64,000 nt of DNA, taken from the NCBI GenBank assembly GCA_037693485.1, contig CM075348.1, positions 37,690,501-37,754,500 on the forward strand, written 5' to 3'. Shown here piece after piece: positions 1 to 15,153 of this stretch (positions are counted from its first letter, which is position 1; each line of letters opens with the position of its first letter). Made by a program: the position numbers and the translations under genes. The stretch is from Kitagawia praeruptora (Eukaryota; Streptophyta; Magnoliopsida; Apiales; Apiaceae). The notes beneath the pieces were generated by a model. That model did not search any database. It worked only from the letters and a program-made list of their open reading frames with translations, and was not told the origin of the DNA.

Positions 1-1
1 C

Positions 2-3000
2 AAATCGGCATCGCAACCCTCAGTTGGTTGCAATATGATATCTATCGAGGAGTTGCCAAATGATTATTTTGATAACTTGGGTATACAAGTAGAGCCGGTT
101 CCAGGGGCTATTATGATGGAGGCCTCGCAACCCGTGTTAGTTCTACAAGAAGGAATTGTTGAAGAAGCTAGCGATGAAGAGGAAAGTCCAGAGCAGGCCG
201 TTGTGCGAGCTCGAAAAGGTAAATGGGTTCGCAAGAAGACATCAACATTGGTAGATTTGCCTAATGGGATCACACGAGAAACGACAATTTTAACTGAGTA
301 TGGAAGAACGGGAGTGACCCCGACCTCGGGGGCAGAGGCCACGAGGCAGGGCGAAGCAGAGTCTAGCAGAGCTCGTGATGTTGAAATCGATCTAGATCCC
401 CGCATCCCCGAATATGTGGAGCGGGCTGGGGCCGCAGAAGATACGATCTCCGTTCTTGTTGATGCTAAAGACCCAACCAAGGTATTGAAGGTCGGGTCGC
501 AGTTGAGCCCTGATCTTAGGGGAAGGCTCGTGGAGTTTCTAAAAGCTAATTTGGATGTATTTGCGTGGTATCACGAAGATATGATAGGGATCGATCCTAA
601 TGTGATGTGTCATAGACTCAATCTTGATCAAAGCAAAAAGGGAGTGAGGCAGAAAAGAAGACCAATAAGTGGAGAGCGAGCCGAGGCTCTAAAAGAAGAG
701 GTGGATAGGCTTCTAAAAGTTGGGCTCATTAGGGAATCATTCTACCCTGATTGGCTCGCTAATCCTGTCCTCGTGAAGAAACCAAATGGCAAGTGGAGGA
801 CGTGTGTGGATTTTACTGATTTAAACAAGCATTGCCCGAAGGATAGTTTCCCTCTTCCAAGAATTGATCAGTTGGTAGATGCAACAGTGGGCCACGCACT
901 CTTAAGTTTCATGGATGCTTACTCAGGGTATAATCAGATACCCATGTATAGCCCTGACCAGGAACATACTTCGTTTATCACAGACAGAGGTCTCTATTGC
1001 TATATTGGGATGCCCTTTGGCCTCCTCAATGCAGGTGCTACTTATCAGAGGCTCATTAATATGATGTTTGAGAAGCAGATTGGAAAGACAATGGAGGTCT
1101 ATGTAGATGACATGCTTGTGAAGTCCAAGGAGGCTGGGGATCATATAGCCCACCTCGCAGAAATGTTCAATATATTGAGGAAATTCAGAATGAAGCTCAA
1201 CTCCCTGAAGTGTGTTTTTGGGGTCGAATCTGGAAAATTTTTGGGGTTCATTGTTAACCACAGAGGCATTGAGGCTAATCCAGCTAAAATAAAGGCATTG
1301 ATGGAAATGAGGTCACCAAGAAGTGTCAAGGAGGTTCAAAGTCTAACTGGAAGGATCGCAGCATTGAATCGATTTGTTTCTAAATCATCAGACAAGTGCC
1401 ACGAATTCTTTAAGGCGATCAAGAAGGTGGGAAGGAGTTTTGAATGGACCCCTGAGTGCGAGGAAGCTTTTCAGAGGATAAAAGAACATCTGGGCTCGCC
1501 TCCATTACTCTCTAAGCCCAATGAAGGTGAAGTTCTTATTGTTTACTTGGCAGTTTCAGAATATGCCATCAGTGCTGTCCTCGTTCGCGAGGAGGGAAAG
1601 CTTCAGCTCCCCGTTTACTATGTCAGTAAAAGATTGTTAGATGACGAGACTCGCTACACCAACATGGAGAAGCTCGCCTATGCTGTGGTTTTGGCTTCGC
1701 GAAAGCTGAGGCCATATTTTCAGGCTCATAGTATCCAGGTTCGCACTACGTACCCACTTAGGCAAGTAATGCATAAACTCGAAGCCTCGGGCAGACTTTT
1801 AAAGTGGACCATAGAGCTGAGTCAGTTTGACATTGAGTACAAGCCTCGAGGTGCAATAAAGGGGCAAGCTTTAGCAGATTTAATATTGGAGTTCCCTTCC
1901 CAATCTGAGGAAGATGCCTGGGCTCTCGTAGCGATCCCAGAAGTGGTCGACCCCAAACTCAAAGATGAAAATTCAGCCTCGTGGTGGGAGTTATATGTTG
2001 ACGGGGCATCTAACAAAGAAGGGGTCGGAGCTGGGATCGAGCTTGTTACACCTGAGGGTCGCAAGTTGAGTAGTGCTGTTCACTTCGCATTCGGGGCCTC
2101 TAATAATGCAGCTGAGTACGAGGCTCTCATAATTGGCCTCAAGCTCGCAATAGAAATGAAAGTAGAGAATCTCAATGCGTACAGTGATTCTATGCTGGTC
2201 ACAGGCCACATTGGATGCGGTTGGCAAGCTAGAGGACCTCAAATCGAGCTCTATCTGCGATGTGTACAAAGATTAATGAAATCATTCAAACAAGTCAAGG
2301 TAGAATTTATCAGGAGGGCAAAAAATCAAGGTGCTGATGCCCTAGCAAAATTGGGTTCGCGCCGCGAGGCGACCCTACTTGGAATTATTCCTTTGGAGAT
2401 CCAGAATAAACCAAGTGTACCAGAAGAATTTGTTATGGAAATAGCGAGCCAGGAATCAACATGGATGACCCCTATATGGGAGTATGTGAAGAATGGGATG
2501 CTACCTCAGGATAAAAAAGAAGCGAGGAGGGTCAAATATCAGGCGGCTCGCTATGTTATTTATGACGAGGTCTTGTATCGAAGAGGGTTCAACACTCCAC
2601 TCTTGAGGTGTGTAGATGGTGAAGAATGCAACTATATTTCGAGAGAGGTCCATGAAGGAATATGTGGCAATCACTCGGGGGGTAGTTCCCTGGCTCAAAA
2701 AATTCTACGTCAAGGGTATTTCTGGCCTACTTTGAAAAGAGATGCCTTTGAGTTCGCTCGACGATGTGATAAGTGTCAAAGATATGCAAATTTCAATAAT
2801 GCTCCGGTTGCTCACCTCACCTCGTTGATGAGCCCTTGGCCCTTTGCCTTGTGGGGGATAGATCTTATTGGCGAACTCCCTAAAGCTAAGGGAGGAGTAA
2901 AATATGCAGTGGTGGCCGTGGACTATTTCACTAAGTGGGCCGAGGCCGAGCCCCTTGCTACCATCACAGCTAAAAAATTGAAAGACTTCGTGTACAGGGC

Positions 3001-3697
3001 AATTGTGTGTCGTTATGGGATCCCATATCAGCTCATTTCAGATAATGGGAAGCAGTTTGATAGCAAGGAGATGAAAGAATTTTGTGAGAGTTTGGGAATC
3101 AAGAAAAGTTTCTCTGCTGTGAGTCACCCTCAGACAAATGGACAAACCGAGGCCATCAACAAGATAATTAAGCATACCCTAAAAGCTAAGTTGGAGGAGA
3201 GTAAGGGTAATTGGCCCGAGGAGCTACCAAAGGTCTTGTGGTCATACAACACGACCCCAAGGTCTACCACAGGCGAGACTCCATTTTCTTTGACATATGG
3301 GTGCGAGGCCATGGTGCCCGTGGAGGTAGGGTCAGGCTCGTTCAGAAGGGAACATTACGACCCCGAGTCAAACGAGGTCAATCACAGGCTCTACTTAGAC
3401 ATGATACAAGAGTCAAGGGAGGAGGCTCAGTTGAGGCTCGCAGCTTATCAAAGGCGAACCGCGAGATACTATAATGGAAAGGTTCGCGTGCCACATCTTC
3501 GCGTGGGGGACTTGGTGCTTAGGAGAGTGATGCCTAACACTAAGGTCTCGTCTCATGGGGTCTTTGGAGCCAATTGGGAAGGGCCCTATAAAATTTATGG
3601 TGTCATCAATGAAGGGACTTATTATCTAACTGATATGGATGATAAGGTCATGCCACGAGCCTGGAATGCAGAACATTTGAGGAAATATTACCAGTAG
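2..3697 (+). CDS. gypsy pol: reverse transcriptase, RNase H, second (archaeal-type) RNase H, integrase (5' partial)
   Basis: The frame is open to the window edge; the first in-frame Met is at 35 and residues below count from it. Reverse transcriptase spans about residues 190-440 with the catalytic YVDD at 356-359. A conventional retroelement RNase H follows (about 500-630). A second RNase H at about 650-790 has all four acidic positions visible (YVDGASN, AAEYEAL, YSDSMLV, GADALAKLGS). Integrase has an HHCC zinc motif at about 870-925 and a DDE core (GIDLIG, SDNGKQF, TEAINK) at about 940-1040, then a C-terminal part ending EHLRKYYQ. Over 1,220 codons there is no stop or frameshift, so this copy may still be functional. 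Protease and gag lie upstream of the window. Confidence 0.93.
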   Translation, partial: KSASQPSVGCNMISIEELPNDYFDNLGIQVEPVPGAIMMEASQPVLVLQEGIVEEASDEEESPEQAVVRARKGKWVRKKTSTLVDLPNGITRETTILTEYGRTGVTPTSGAEATRQGEAESSRARDVEIDLDPRIPEYVERAGAAEDTISVLVDAKDPTKVLKVGSQLSPDLRGRLVEFLKANLDVFAWYHEDMIGIDPNVMCHRLNLDQSKKGVRQKRRPISGERAEALKEEVDRLLKVGLIRESFYPDWLANPVLVKKPNGKWRTCVDFTDLNKHCPKDSFPLPRIDQLVDATVGHALLSFMDAYSGYNQIPMYSPDQEHTSFITDRGLYCYIGMPFGLLNAGATYQRLINMMFEKQIGKTMEVYVDDMLVKSKEAGDHIAHLAEMFNILRKFRMKLNSLKCVFGVESGKFLGFIVNHRGIEANPAKIKALMEMRSPRSVKEVQSLTGRIAALNRFVSKSSDKCHEFFKAIKKVGRSFEWTPECEEAFQRIKEHLGSPPLLSKPNEGEVLIVYLAVSEYAISAVLVREEGKLQLPVYYVSKRLLDDETRYTNMEKLAYAVVLASRKLRPYFQAHSIQVRTTYPLRQVMHKLEASGRLLKWTIELSQFDIEYKPRGAIKGQALADLILEFPSQSEEDAWALVAIPEVVDPKLKDENSASWWELYVDGASNKEGVGAGIELVTPEGRKLSSAVHFAFGASNNAAEYEALIIGLKLAIEMKVENLNAYSDSMLVTGHIGCGWQARGPQIELYLRCVQRLMKSFKQVKVEFIRRAKNQGADALAKLGSRREATLLGIIPLEIQNKPSVPEEFVMEIASQESTWMTPIWEYVKNGMLPQDKKEARRVKYQAARYVIYDEVLYRRGFNTPLLRCVDGEECNYISREVHEGICGNHSGGSSLAQKILRQGYFWPTLKRDAFEFARRCDKCQRYANFNNAPVAHLTSLMSPWPFALWGIDLIGELPKAKGGVKYAVVAVDYFTKWAEAEPLATITAKKLKDFVYRAIVCRYGIPYQLISDNGKQFDSKEMKEFCESLGIKKSFSAVSHPQTNGQTEAINKIIKHTLKAKLEESKGNWPEELPKVLWSYNTTPRSTTGETPFSLTYGCEAMVPVEVGSGSFRREHYDPESNEVNHRLYLDMIQESREEAQLRLAAYQRRTARYYNGKVRVPHLRVGDLVLRRVMPNTKVSSHGVFGANWEGPYKIYGVINEGTYYLTDMDDKVMPRAWNAEHLRKYYQ

Positions 3698-3758
3698 AAG
3701 CTTCGCTCCTGGTGGTCTCCATCTACTACTACTTAGCATGAATAAATTCATACAAAGT

Positions 3759-3772
3759 ACTCGGGGGGTAGT
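3759..3772 (+). promoter_or_regulatory. Internal polypurine-tract-like copy just after pol
   Basis: ACTCGGGGGGTAGT lies about 60 bases after the pol stop. It nearly repeats the tract that abuts the 3' LTR at 7588-7602, but no LTR follows here. The non-autonomous gypsy element later in the window has similar internal copies after its pol end. It could be a second plus-strand primer site or a relic of an older LTR boundary. Confidence 0.5.
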
Positions 3773-4441
3773 GATCATATAGACACCTCTTCGTTATGAT
3801 GTAATGAAAGTTGGGCTTTGTCCCTAGTATTTATATATATGAAGTTTGTTCTCCAAAAAAGTTGTGCAATTTTATTCTTTTGTCAGTGTTAAAAATTTTC
3901 AGGACTAGGCCAGCACAGCGTATGCGAGGCCGAACACCCCTCAGGTCAACGAGGTCACGAGCGTGCACTTACTGCGGCCTGAGGGAATGTCTTCAAAGTT
4001 TAGTTAAAACGTATCTCCTCAAAGAAGTTCAAAGTTTAAAGAAAAAGAAGTCAAGGTGCGACCTCAATCTCCGGATCGTGTCTGCGACCTCGCAAGGAAG
4101 GCATCGCAAGTCTTGATTCCAAAGAGACAAGGTCCACCTTGAAGTTTAGCAAATTAAAAAGGAAAAGCTACAAATTCTACAAGGAAAGCTTCGCAGCTGC
4201 GAGGTCAATCTACTTGTTAATATTTCAGAAACATAAAGAAGGCAGGCTATCTATAAAGCTAAAGCAAATACAAGATATGAAGAAATGAAGACAGTTATAT
4301 GAATTGTTAAAAATCAACAGTTACTGGGTCGCTACGCGAGCCCAACAAGGTTATCAATGAAGTTATCACAAAAATATTACAACTTGCGAGACATTCAAGG
4401 GGTGTCCGCATCCCCAGTTCAAAATGTTGGAATAAAACAGA

Positions 4442-6894
4442 TTATGTCGCAGCCTCACTGGGCTTCTCTTGGTTAGCAACATTGGCCTTGGCAGCCTCGC
4501 TGGCGATTCTGGCATCCTTTGCATCTTCTTCATCAATCTCCTTGCGGAGGTCGGCTGCATACTCAGCATTGCCAGGACCAAGCTGCGACCAATCGAAATC
4601 AGGGACTTTCCTTATAAAGCCCTTCATGAAATCAGCTTGGGCAGCTTCCTCAATCTCCTCGCGGTTGGCTTCAGCAGCAGCGAGCTCTTTCTTCAGATTG
4701 GACAGCTCCTCCTCGTGCTTTATTTTCAGATCCTCCTCATGCTGCTCCGCCTCAGTTAGGGACTTATGGAGTGCTGCTTTTTCATCATTAACTTTTTTGA
4801 GTTCGGATCGGAGGGTCGTCGTTTCAGTTTGAAGCACTTGTTTGTAGTTCTCCAGCATCAGTTTCTTTTCTTCTGCAGCCTTGGCCTTCAAGGACTTTAA
4901 CTCCTTTTCCAACCTATCATTGGCGAAGACAACTTGTTTCAGCTCGCGAAGATGCGAGGCTTGGTGGATGAAACCCTCAGCCAGACATTTGGAGACCGCT
5001 TCAGAGTTCTCTACTAACTCGGCTCCTACCCACTCAGTACATTCTGCTTCAGTAGCATGAGTATACCCATGCTTCGCATATAAATGATGCACTGGCGTCG
5101 TGTCCGCAGGTTTTGTGACTTGGGGCAGGGGACCGCTTTTGTGTTTCTTAGAGATGTGCTCTTCAGGATTGGCCTTGGCCTGTGAAGGTTGAGGAGCGAC
5201 CCTGGCAGTTGTTGATGGAGGAGGGAGATCGCTTTTCTTCTTTGAAGGGGTGGCAGTTGAAGGCTCGGTAGGGATCTCTTTGTTCTTTGTACAGAAGGGA
5301 GGCCTGCGACTACCTTTGCCTGACATGTCTACAAAAAGGAGAAAGGAAAGCAGTTAGACATAATTATCGTGAAAAGTAAAAAATGCGAAGACAGTAAAAG
5401 ACAATTACAATGAAGAAGTTATTGGACCACAATGAAAATATTCTTACTCTCTGCGACCACAACCCTAGAGGACGAGGCTTCCTCTTGCCTTTTTCTTTTT
5501 CGCGAGGCCTTCCTTGCATTTGAAGGTCCCGCTTCAGAGGGAAGCTCGACCCCTTCTTTCAAGAATCCGCAATCAACTAAGTTCTCAAGAGTCAGGAGGG
5601 TTCGTATATTCCTATCTTTGCGAGATGTCTTCAGCACATCGTCGGCACGTTGCTTCTCTTCGCCCTTCAGGACGGTTCGCACTTGGCCTACTGGAAGATA
5701 GTTAAAGGATGTTTTCACTCTGGGCACCTCGTGGATATAGAGGTAAGGTCCCTTCCACGGGCCCGCATTGCTTGGTGCACTATGATACAGGTCTTTCTTG
5801 TTAAACTCCGGCCACACGGAGAAATAGACGTAACCAAAGTCTGAAGCCCCGCATCGCTTCAGTTGCAAAAAGTAACCCATGGTCCTCGCATCAAGTTTAG
5901 GATATCCAAGTTTGTGGTAAAGAATATACAAAGAAATCATGGCCCTATAGCCATTAGGATTGATTTGGATGGGGGCTAGGTGATACGTCTCGCAAACATC
6001 TCTGATGAAAGGGTGAAGAGGCGAGGAGACGCCTATTTTCATCATAGCAGAGGTCAGAACCATTCGAGGCACCCTGCCGCCATTTTCCTCGTGATTGAAA
6101 CGATAGCATCGCATTGCCTGTTTGGGGAGAATGATTTTGCCCTCCGGTCTGAATGTATCAACAGCCTTGGTCAAGGACTCCAGATTCAGGGTCGTTGATA
6201 GGTCTTTGCAAGCTAAAATGCGAGGCTGGCCTGGTTTTATTTTGGAGCCTGGTGGGATGTCCTCAGGGCGAGGTCCCCCAACATAAATGGTACCCTCTAG
6301 CTCAGGTTGAGGGGTTGGCTTGTAAGGTTCTGGAGAGGCTTCAGGCACGTAGTTATAATCTTTGAAATTAACAACCTTGGCCACTTCGTCTAGGCCGCCA
6401 TCATCAGAGCTAGGTTCTTCGTAGTCAGAGTCATCAGAGTTTGCCTCGTTGTTAGCTCTACTTTCAGCCTCGTAGTATGCGTGGCCGAGTGAGTTGGTTG
6501 AGGAGGTGCTGGTTAGTACTATGGGGTTTATGTTGAGAAGATTCTTGTTGAGAGGAGAAAGAAGTTTGGGAACGTTAGCAAAGAATTCCTGCCCTTTCTT
6601 CAATAGATTGTCGACTTCGTCTTGAACTGAAGAAGGGGGAACAGTTGTGGATGCCGGATTTACCGAGCTCGAAGGGAAATCAATATAATGGCTCTGCGAG
6701 GTGGATGGTCGCCGTGTTCTCCATGTTGTTAGAGGGGTCTCTCGGGTGAATTCCTCTTGTGACCATTGAGGGTCCATGTATAGTTTGAAGGAGTTGTCGC
6801 TTGCACTTGCAGCCTTAGCAATATTTGCAGCCGCTTGCTCGCTAATGGAGATGTGAGGAAGAGGTGAAGGAGTCCTTGAGCTATCGCTAGACAT
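4442..6894 (-). CDS. Antisense retrotransposon gene with intron (putative gypsy-type transposon family protein)
   Basis: Two long minus-strand frames join through a good intron. Exon 1 is 6894-5448, the intron 5447-5329 begins GTAAGA and ends TTTTTGTAG, and exon 2 is 5328-4442. Lengths 1447 and 887 sum to 778 codons with frame kept (777 residues plus stop). The N-terminal half is Ser/Pro/Asp-rich and acidic, then comes a conserved region with FIRDVCETYHLAPIQ, ISLYILYHKLGYPKLD and KDLYHSA that resembles the plant family called putative gypsy-type transposon protein. The C-terminal half is a long Glu/Lys coiled coil ending in a conserved KVPDFDWSQLGPG block. It sits between pol and the 3' LTR, opposite to pol. 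Antisense frames are known in Tat-type elements; their function is unknown. The family name is my recognition and has not been searched. Confidence 0.75.
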
Positions 6895-7377
6895 CTGAAA
6901 AGATGGTGGAGTATTAGTGTGTGCACTTACAGAATATCAAAGGAGATAAAAGAAGAAAAAATGTTTAAAGAGAAGGCTCTAAGTGTTCTTATTTCGTACA
7001 CGAGGAATAGGGGGTCGCGCAACTACTCTATTTTGAGATCGTATGCCTACTTACTAAAGGAGTCGTGTTCCCAAGTCCAGTGGGGCAGGCCTCGCAGTGT
7101 GAAATTAAGGGTGTGGGGTCGCAGTTAATCAGGCTCGCATCGCATGCAATTATTAGCAAATATTTACTGAATTATAAGCTACACATGCATTCAAATGAAG
7201 AACAAGAGAGAGAGACTTACTTTTAATGAAGAAAAGCTGAAGATCTTGAGGAAAATTGGCCTCGTTTTTGATTAAAAGCGAGCTGGGTCTCTGTTTGATC
7301 CGGGAGCAAATTGGCAGCACTTCGGTATAGTGTTAATAAGGAAAGTGACAAATGATTTGAAATTTGAGGTTTATATA
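6895..7377 (-). promoter_or_regulatory. Candidate promoter and spliced 5' leader of the antisense gene
   Basis: On the minus strand a TATATAA box lies at 7377-7371. About 150 bases downstream is a strong donor, AAAA|GTAAGT (GT at 7220-7219), and the matching acceptor TTTTCAG (AG at 6896-6895) directly abuts the ATG at 6894. This predicts a 5' leader intron of about 326 nt and places the promoter inside the element, just before the polypurine tract of the 3' LTR. No transcript evidence is available here. Confidence 0.5.
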
Positions 7378-7587
7378 GTAGGGAGGAGAGAGACGAATGT
7401 GCTACACATGTCATCATCTCAGCGACTGTGACCAGATCTCGAGACGCGCCAGCTGTTAGAAGCTATTCAATTCCATTGGGCCTGCGATGAGAGCCCATAA
7501 AGGAATAAGCAATAATGGGCCTTGGCCTCGCATTCAATCTTCTGGAAGACATTCTTTGAGTCCACATCGCATTTCTAATGGCAATAT

Positions 7588-7602
7588 GGACTCGGGGGTA
7601 GT
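7588..7602 (+). promoter_or_regulatory. Polypurine tract of the 3' LTR
   Basis: GGACTCGGGGGTAGT directly precedes the TG start of the LTR at 7603, the expected place for the plus-strand primer. Confidence 0.75.
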
Positions 7603-8349
7603 TGTTATGCCCGAATTTGGCATAAATCCTAAACAGGCCTAATGGGCCAGAATATCAGTACATCTCACATAATGGGCCTAAGAATGAGGAATGGGTCATT
7701 AAAGTCCGCCATCACAGGGAAGTTCATCACATTATTCTATAGACTGGGGTCGCCAGCGAGACCTAGAGATGGGGTCGCAGTTCACGAGGTCTAGTGAGGC
7801 CTAGAGGTCCAGCGTGGCCTAGAGCATGTTTACCACGAAGGCTTACGGTCAGACCCAGCGAGGTCGCGTAAGTAGTTTATCTCCACAAAAGCGAGGATCG
7901 CCTCGCATGGTCAGACCCAGCGAGGTCGCATGCGAGGCCATCTAGTCAGTTTCACCAATAATCATAATTGTAGCATCATGGCGAGCCGTGGGTTCCCTAT
8001 AATGGGTCATAAGTCATGAGCAGTATAAATGGGTAAAACATAACCCAAGGAGACGACTAGTGGATTTGGGCCAAGCCGAGCCCATAGAAACCCTAGCCCG
8101 TCTAGATAACTTCTTCTCCAAGAGAACTACGTTGGCTTGATCCCTATAAATAGGGTACGTAGGCATCTTGTAAAGTCTGAGAAACAGTTCACCACTGAAT
8201 TTCAATAGACAAGAGCAGCCACAAACAATCACCTCCGTGTTCTTCGTGTTCATGGCAGAATATCCGTATTTTGCTCCGTGATTCCAGCAAAACCTCCAAA
8301 TATTGTTATACAATATTGTTTGCGGATTCTCTGTCCATATTCTCATACA
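7603..8349 (+). repeat. 3' LTR of the Tat-lineage gypsy
   Basis: It starts TGTTATGCCCG right after the polypurine tract and is inferred to end TCATACA. A TATA box (CTATAAATA, 8144-8152) marks a likely U3/R promoter. The U3 half is rich in GAGGTCGC/GCGAGG-type motifs. The 5' LTR lies outside the window, so the right edge rests on the TG...CA rule only. Confidence 0.75.
7847..7929 (+). repeat. 21-bp direct repeat pair in the LTR U3
   Basis: The 21-bp sequence beginning GGTCAGACCCAGCGAGG occurs at 7847-7867 and exactly again at 7909-7929, 62 bp apart, upstream of the TATA box. Duplicated U3 motifs often act as enhancers; that role is inference. Confidence 0.7.
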
Positions 8350-8374
8350 GTAGTAGTAATTATTTATCGAATTT

Positions 8375-8554
8375 TCTAGTGTGTGCCCAAGGGCACATGC
8401 TAAGAATCCGTACTAGCTTAGTTGTCAAATTTTGATTGGTGGAGATTTCACTAATAATGATGGACCCCCTGCATTCACATAAATATCCATCAATTAAAAT
8501 TTGACAATTCATCAAGCACGGATTCTTAGCATGTGCCCTTGGGCACACACTAGA
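8375..8554. mobile_element. Foldback MITE of about 180 bp
   Basis: Perfect 36-bp inverted repeats occur at 8376-8411 and 8518-8553 (outer end CTAGTGTGTGCCCAAGGG). Pairing resumes further in (GTTGTCAAATTTTGATTG against its near complement), so most of the element folds into one hairpin. A TA flank would suit a Tc1/mariner-type origin, but the superfamily is not certain. It lies just beyond the gypsy LTR. There is no coding capacity. Confidence 0.8.
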
Positions 8555-9600
8555 CAAACCCATTATTTATTTAGGCTTTTCTCACTTGTTAATTATTAAT
8601 CCTACATTTTACGTCAATTGTATATTATCATAATATGTTCAAAATTTAATAAGAAATATTGTGTTTCGAAAAAGAACAAATAGATATTAATATATTTTGA
8701 CCAATTCTAATAAAAATATACTTTAACTCCATTGACTATCAACTACCGCTAGGAATTATCCTATAAGTCGTCACTTTTTAGGACAAATATTTTCCTATTA
8801 ATAAGTTACTTTCCAAAAAATTAAAAAATTTCTTAAACCCGTAGATGTAAATTATAATATTTAACCTACAAAAACAAGAAATAAGCAAAAAACTTTAGTT
8901 CTTTTCCACGATGATAAATTTCATATAAACTGAAGTTTTTTTTTTTAATTTATAAGAGATATTTGGTTCGGTGACTTTGGTCGTATATGTACACTTAGTC
9001 AAACATTCAAAGTCAACGGCTGATTATGTCATGTCCCTGGCCTCTCAAAAACATAAAATTTTATTATATCATAGAAAATGTTTTAATTCTACGAATTTCG
9101 ATTTTCTAGTTACTACCATTTTCATACCTTTACACATGGGTGATAATTGAGACTAGAGTAGCTTCTAAGTTCACTGAAAAATAGAACTACTGAATCAAGT
9201 CATACATGTGTCTTTACGTGGAGAAGTAACTTGTGATGTTAAAATTAAGATTGAATAAAATAAAACGTGTCTAACCTCTAGTGTATAGTATACAATCATG
9301 TATGCGTGTGTAGAGTAGTTGTAAACTCGTAATGCTCGGATTCAATGGGACGAAAAGGTTGGTTACCTAGCATGAGAAGAACATGCTTTTACCCACAAAG
9401 TCCAACCATAATGTTCACTTCAACTATTTAAAGAGAGACCAGTTCTTTAAGATTATTTAGTACCCCGCGTGACGAACGAACATCTGTTGACTGACTCATG
9501 ATATCTACAAGTATTTTGACAAATTTTTTGGTGGCAAATTTATTTGAATTTAATTCACTGAAATATCTTTTCGGATGTAGTAGTAACACGTTTAATTCAA
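8555..9600. other. AT-rich intergenic DNA
   Basis: I see no gene, no clear repeat and no element termini. The sequence is AT-rich with homopolymer runs. The end nearest 9.6-9.8 kb is likely the 3' flank of the RPN11 transcript. Confidence 0.5.
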
Positions 9601-9819
9601 TACAAACCTGCTTTACAAATCTGAGTCCGGCTTCTTAAATGATTGTAAAATTCTTACAATACAGAACCTGAAACAGTAATATATTTTTCCGAAAGGAGAG
9701 AAGTCAGAATCAGCAAGAGAGTACAATGCGATATTCAGAGGTGACATAATAAAACCACAGAATAAAGAATCTTGTCTTCGAGCCTCTCAAAATCACGAGT
9801 TACACAGAACACTAAAAAT

Positions 9820-14013
<4,194 letters not shown>

Positions 14014-15153
14014 GTCTGTCAAAATTTCACGCAGATTACAATCAGAACCATTCGTGTAAGCCGATCATGGGAATTTATAACATTAATTCGTTGACAACAA
14101 ATGCCACAAAGATTACAACACGTGGGAAGTCTATGTTATTACTAAAAAAACCATCATAACATAGCTGCTAAATCTTGTTTCTTTAATTACATACCTAATA
14201 CATATAGAATTTATCTCTACAACATTAAAACTTCTTCATTTAGCAACAAATTGGGAAATTTTACTCATCAAAATGTATTTATCAGAAAATGTAGAACTAT
14301 TCTAATTTTGTTAACATTACTGGACTGCTTCGTTTATCATCACATGGAATCACTTTCCCTATAAACTTTGCGGCATTTGCTAATACTTTGATAAGATACC
14401 TCTAAAAATTGTATCGATTACAATTGGTAATTGCAGAAGCTAAAAAAGTCCTTACTTATATGATTCAAATAGTGACTTGTTCAGAATATAACAGAAACTA
14501 TTTTTCAATGACATACTTAGATTACATTCATAGGGAATCTCTGTCACGACACCTAACAGGTGGAATGTATTAATTCAATTCATATCAATCGAAGCCATAA
14601 ATGATTCCACTTAATTAAAACTATACAATTCATAACAGAAGAATCAAAATGTAAAAATCTCTACAGCTAACTTATGTTACTATATACATTTTTCTCAGCT
14701 TAGTTGAATTAATATTCGGAACAAATTCTCACGGGACTTTTATCAAACACTTGACAAGCAATGAATCCAAAACTTGTTAACTTCAACAGACAATTACAAA
14801 AGAATACGAAGAGCAGTGAATTAAATCAGAGATCAGTGAAATCCTACAAAATAAAGGATTAATATAGACACAATAATAACATAAATAGAAAATTACCAGA
14901 GTTTTGAGAGGTAGATAAGAGCTAGGGTTTGAATTAGATTTGAGAGAGATCGAACAGGAGACTTCTAGTACTAGATCAGCTGCATATATATATCATTTGT
15001 CTTGCACAAAAAGAAATTCCCCAATTTGAAATACAATGGGCCTGACCCGTTTTAAAACTTTGGGCTAACTTGCAGTAAAGATATGATGGGTTAACTTGGA
15101 ATTAAGAAAAAATATATGACTATGATGGGCCTGTATTTGGAGGATAATGGGCC
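14014..15153 (-). promoter_or_regulatory. RPN11 5' leader, leader intron and promoter
   Basis: On the minus strand the ATG is preceded by an acceptor (TTTTGACAG, AG at 14017-14016). A donor at 14896-14895 (CTCTG|GTAATTT) predicts a leader intron of about 880 nt. The leader exon (from 14897 up to about 14980) holds a telo-box AAACCCTA at 14930-14923. A TATATATA stretch lies at about 14985-14993. Upstream are TGGGCC/T Site II elements at 15037, 15061, 15126 and 15148. Telo-box plus Site II is a known combination in plant genes for proteasome, ribosome and mitochondrial functions. Confidence 0.65.

Larger units (their letters stand above)
1..8349 (+). mobile_element. Tat-lineage Ty3/gypsy LTR retrotransposon, 5' part outside the window
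   Basis: The sequence shows, in order, an open pol frame, a polypurine-like tract, a long antisense gene, the true polypurine tract and a 3' LTR. The pol carries two different RNase H domains followed by an integrase, which is the known hallmark of the plant Tat/Ogre/Retand branch of Ty3/gypsy. A gene in reverse orientation between pol and the 3' LTR is also known from that branch. The element begins before base 1, so the 5' LTR, primer site and gag are not visible and target duplications cannot be checked. The 3' edge (about 8349, ending in CA) is inferred. Confidence 0.9.

Noticed and set aside
3211..3474. Plus-strand 87-codon frame overlapping the gypsy pol
   Set aside because: It lies wholly inside the integrase region in another frame and has no recognisable motif; it is a shadow frame.
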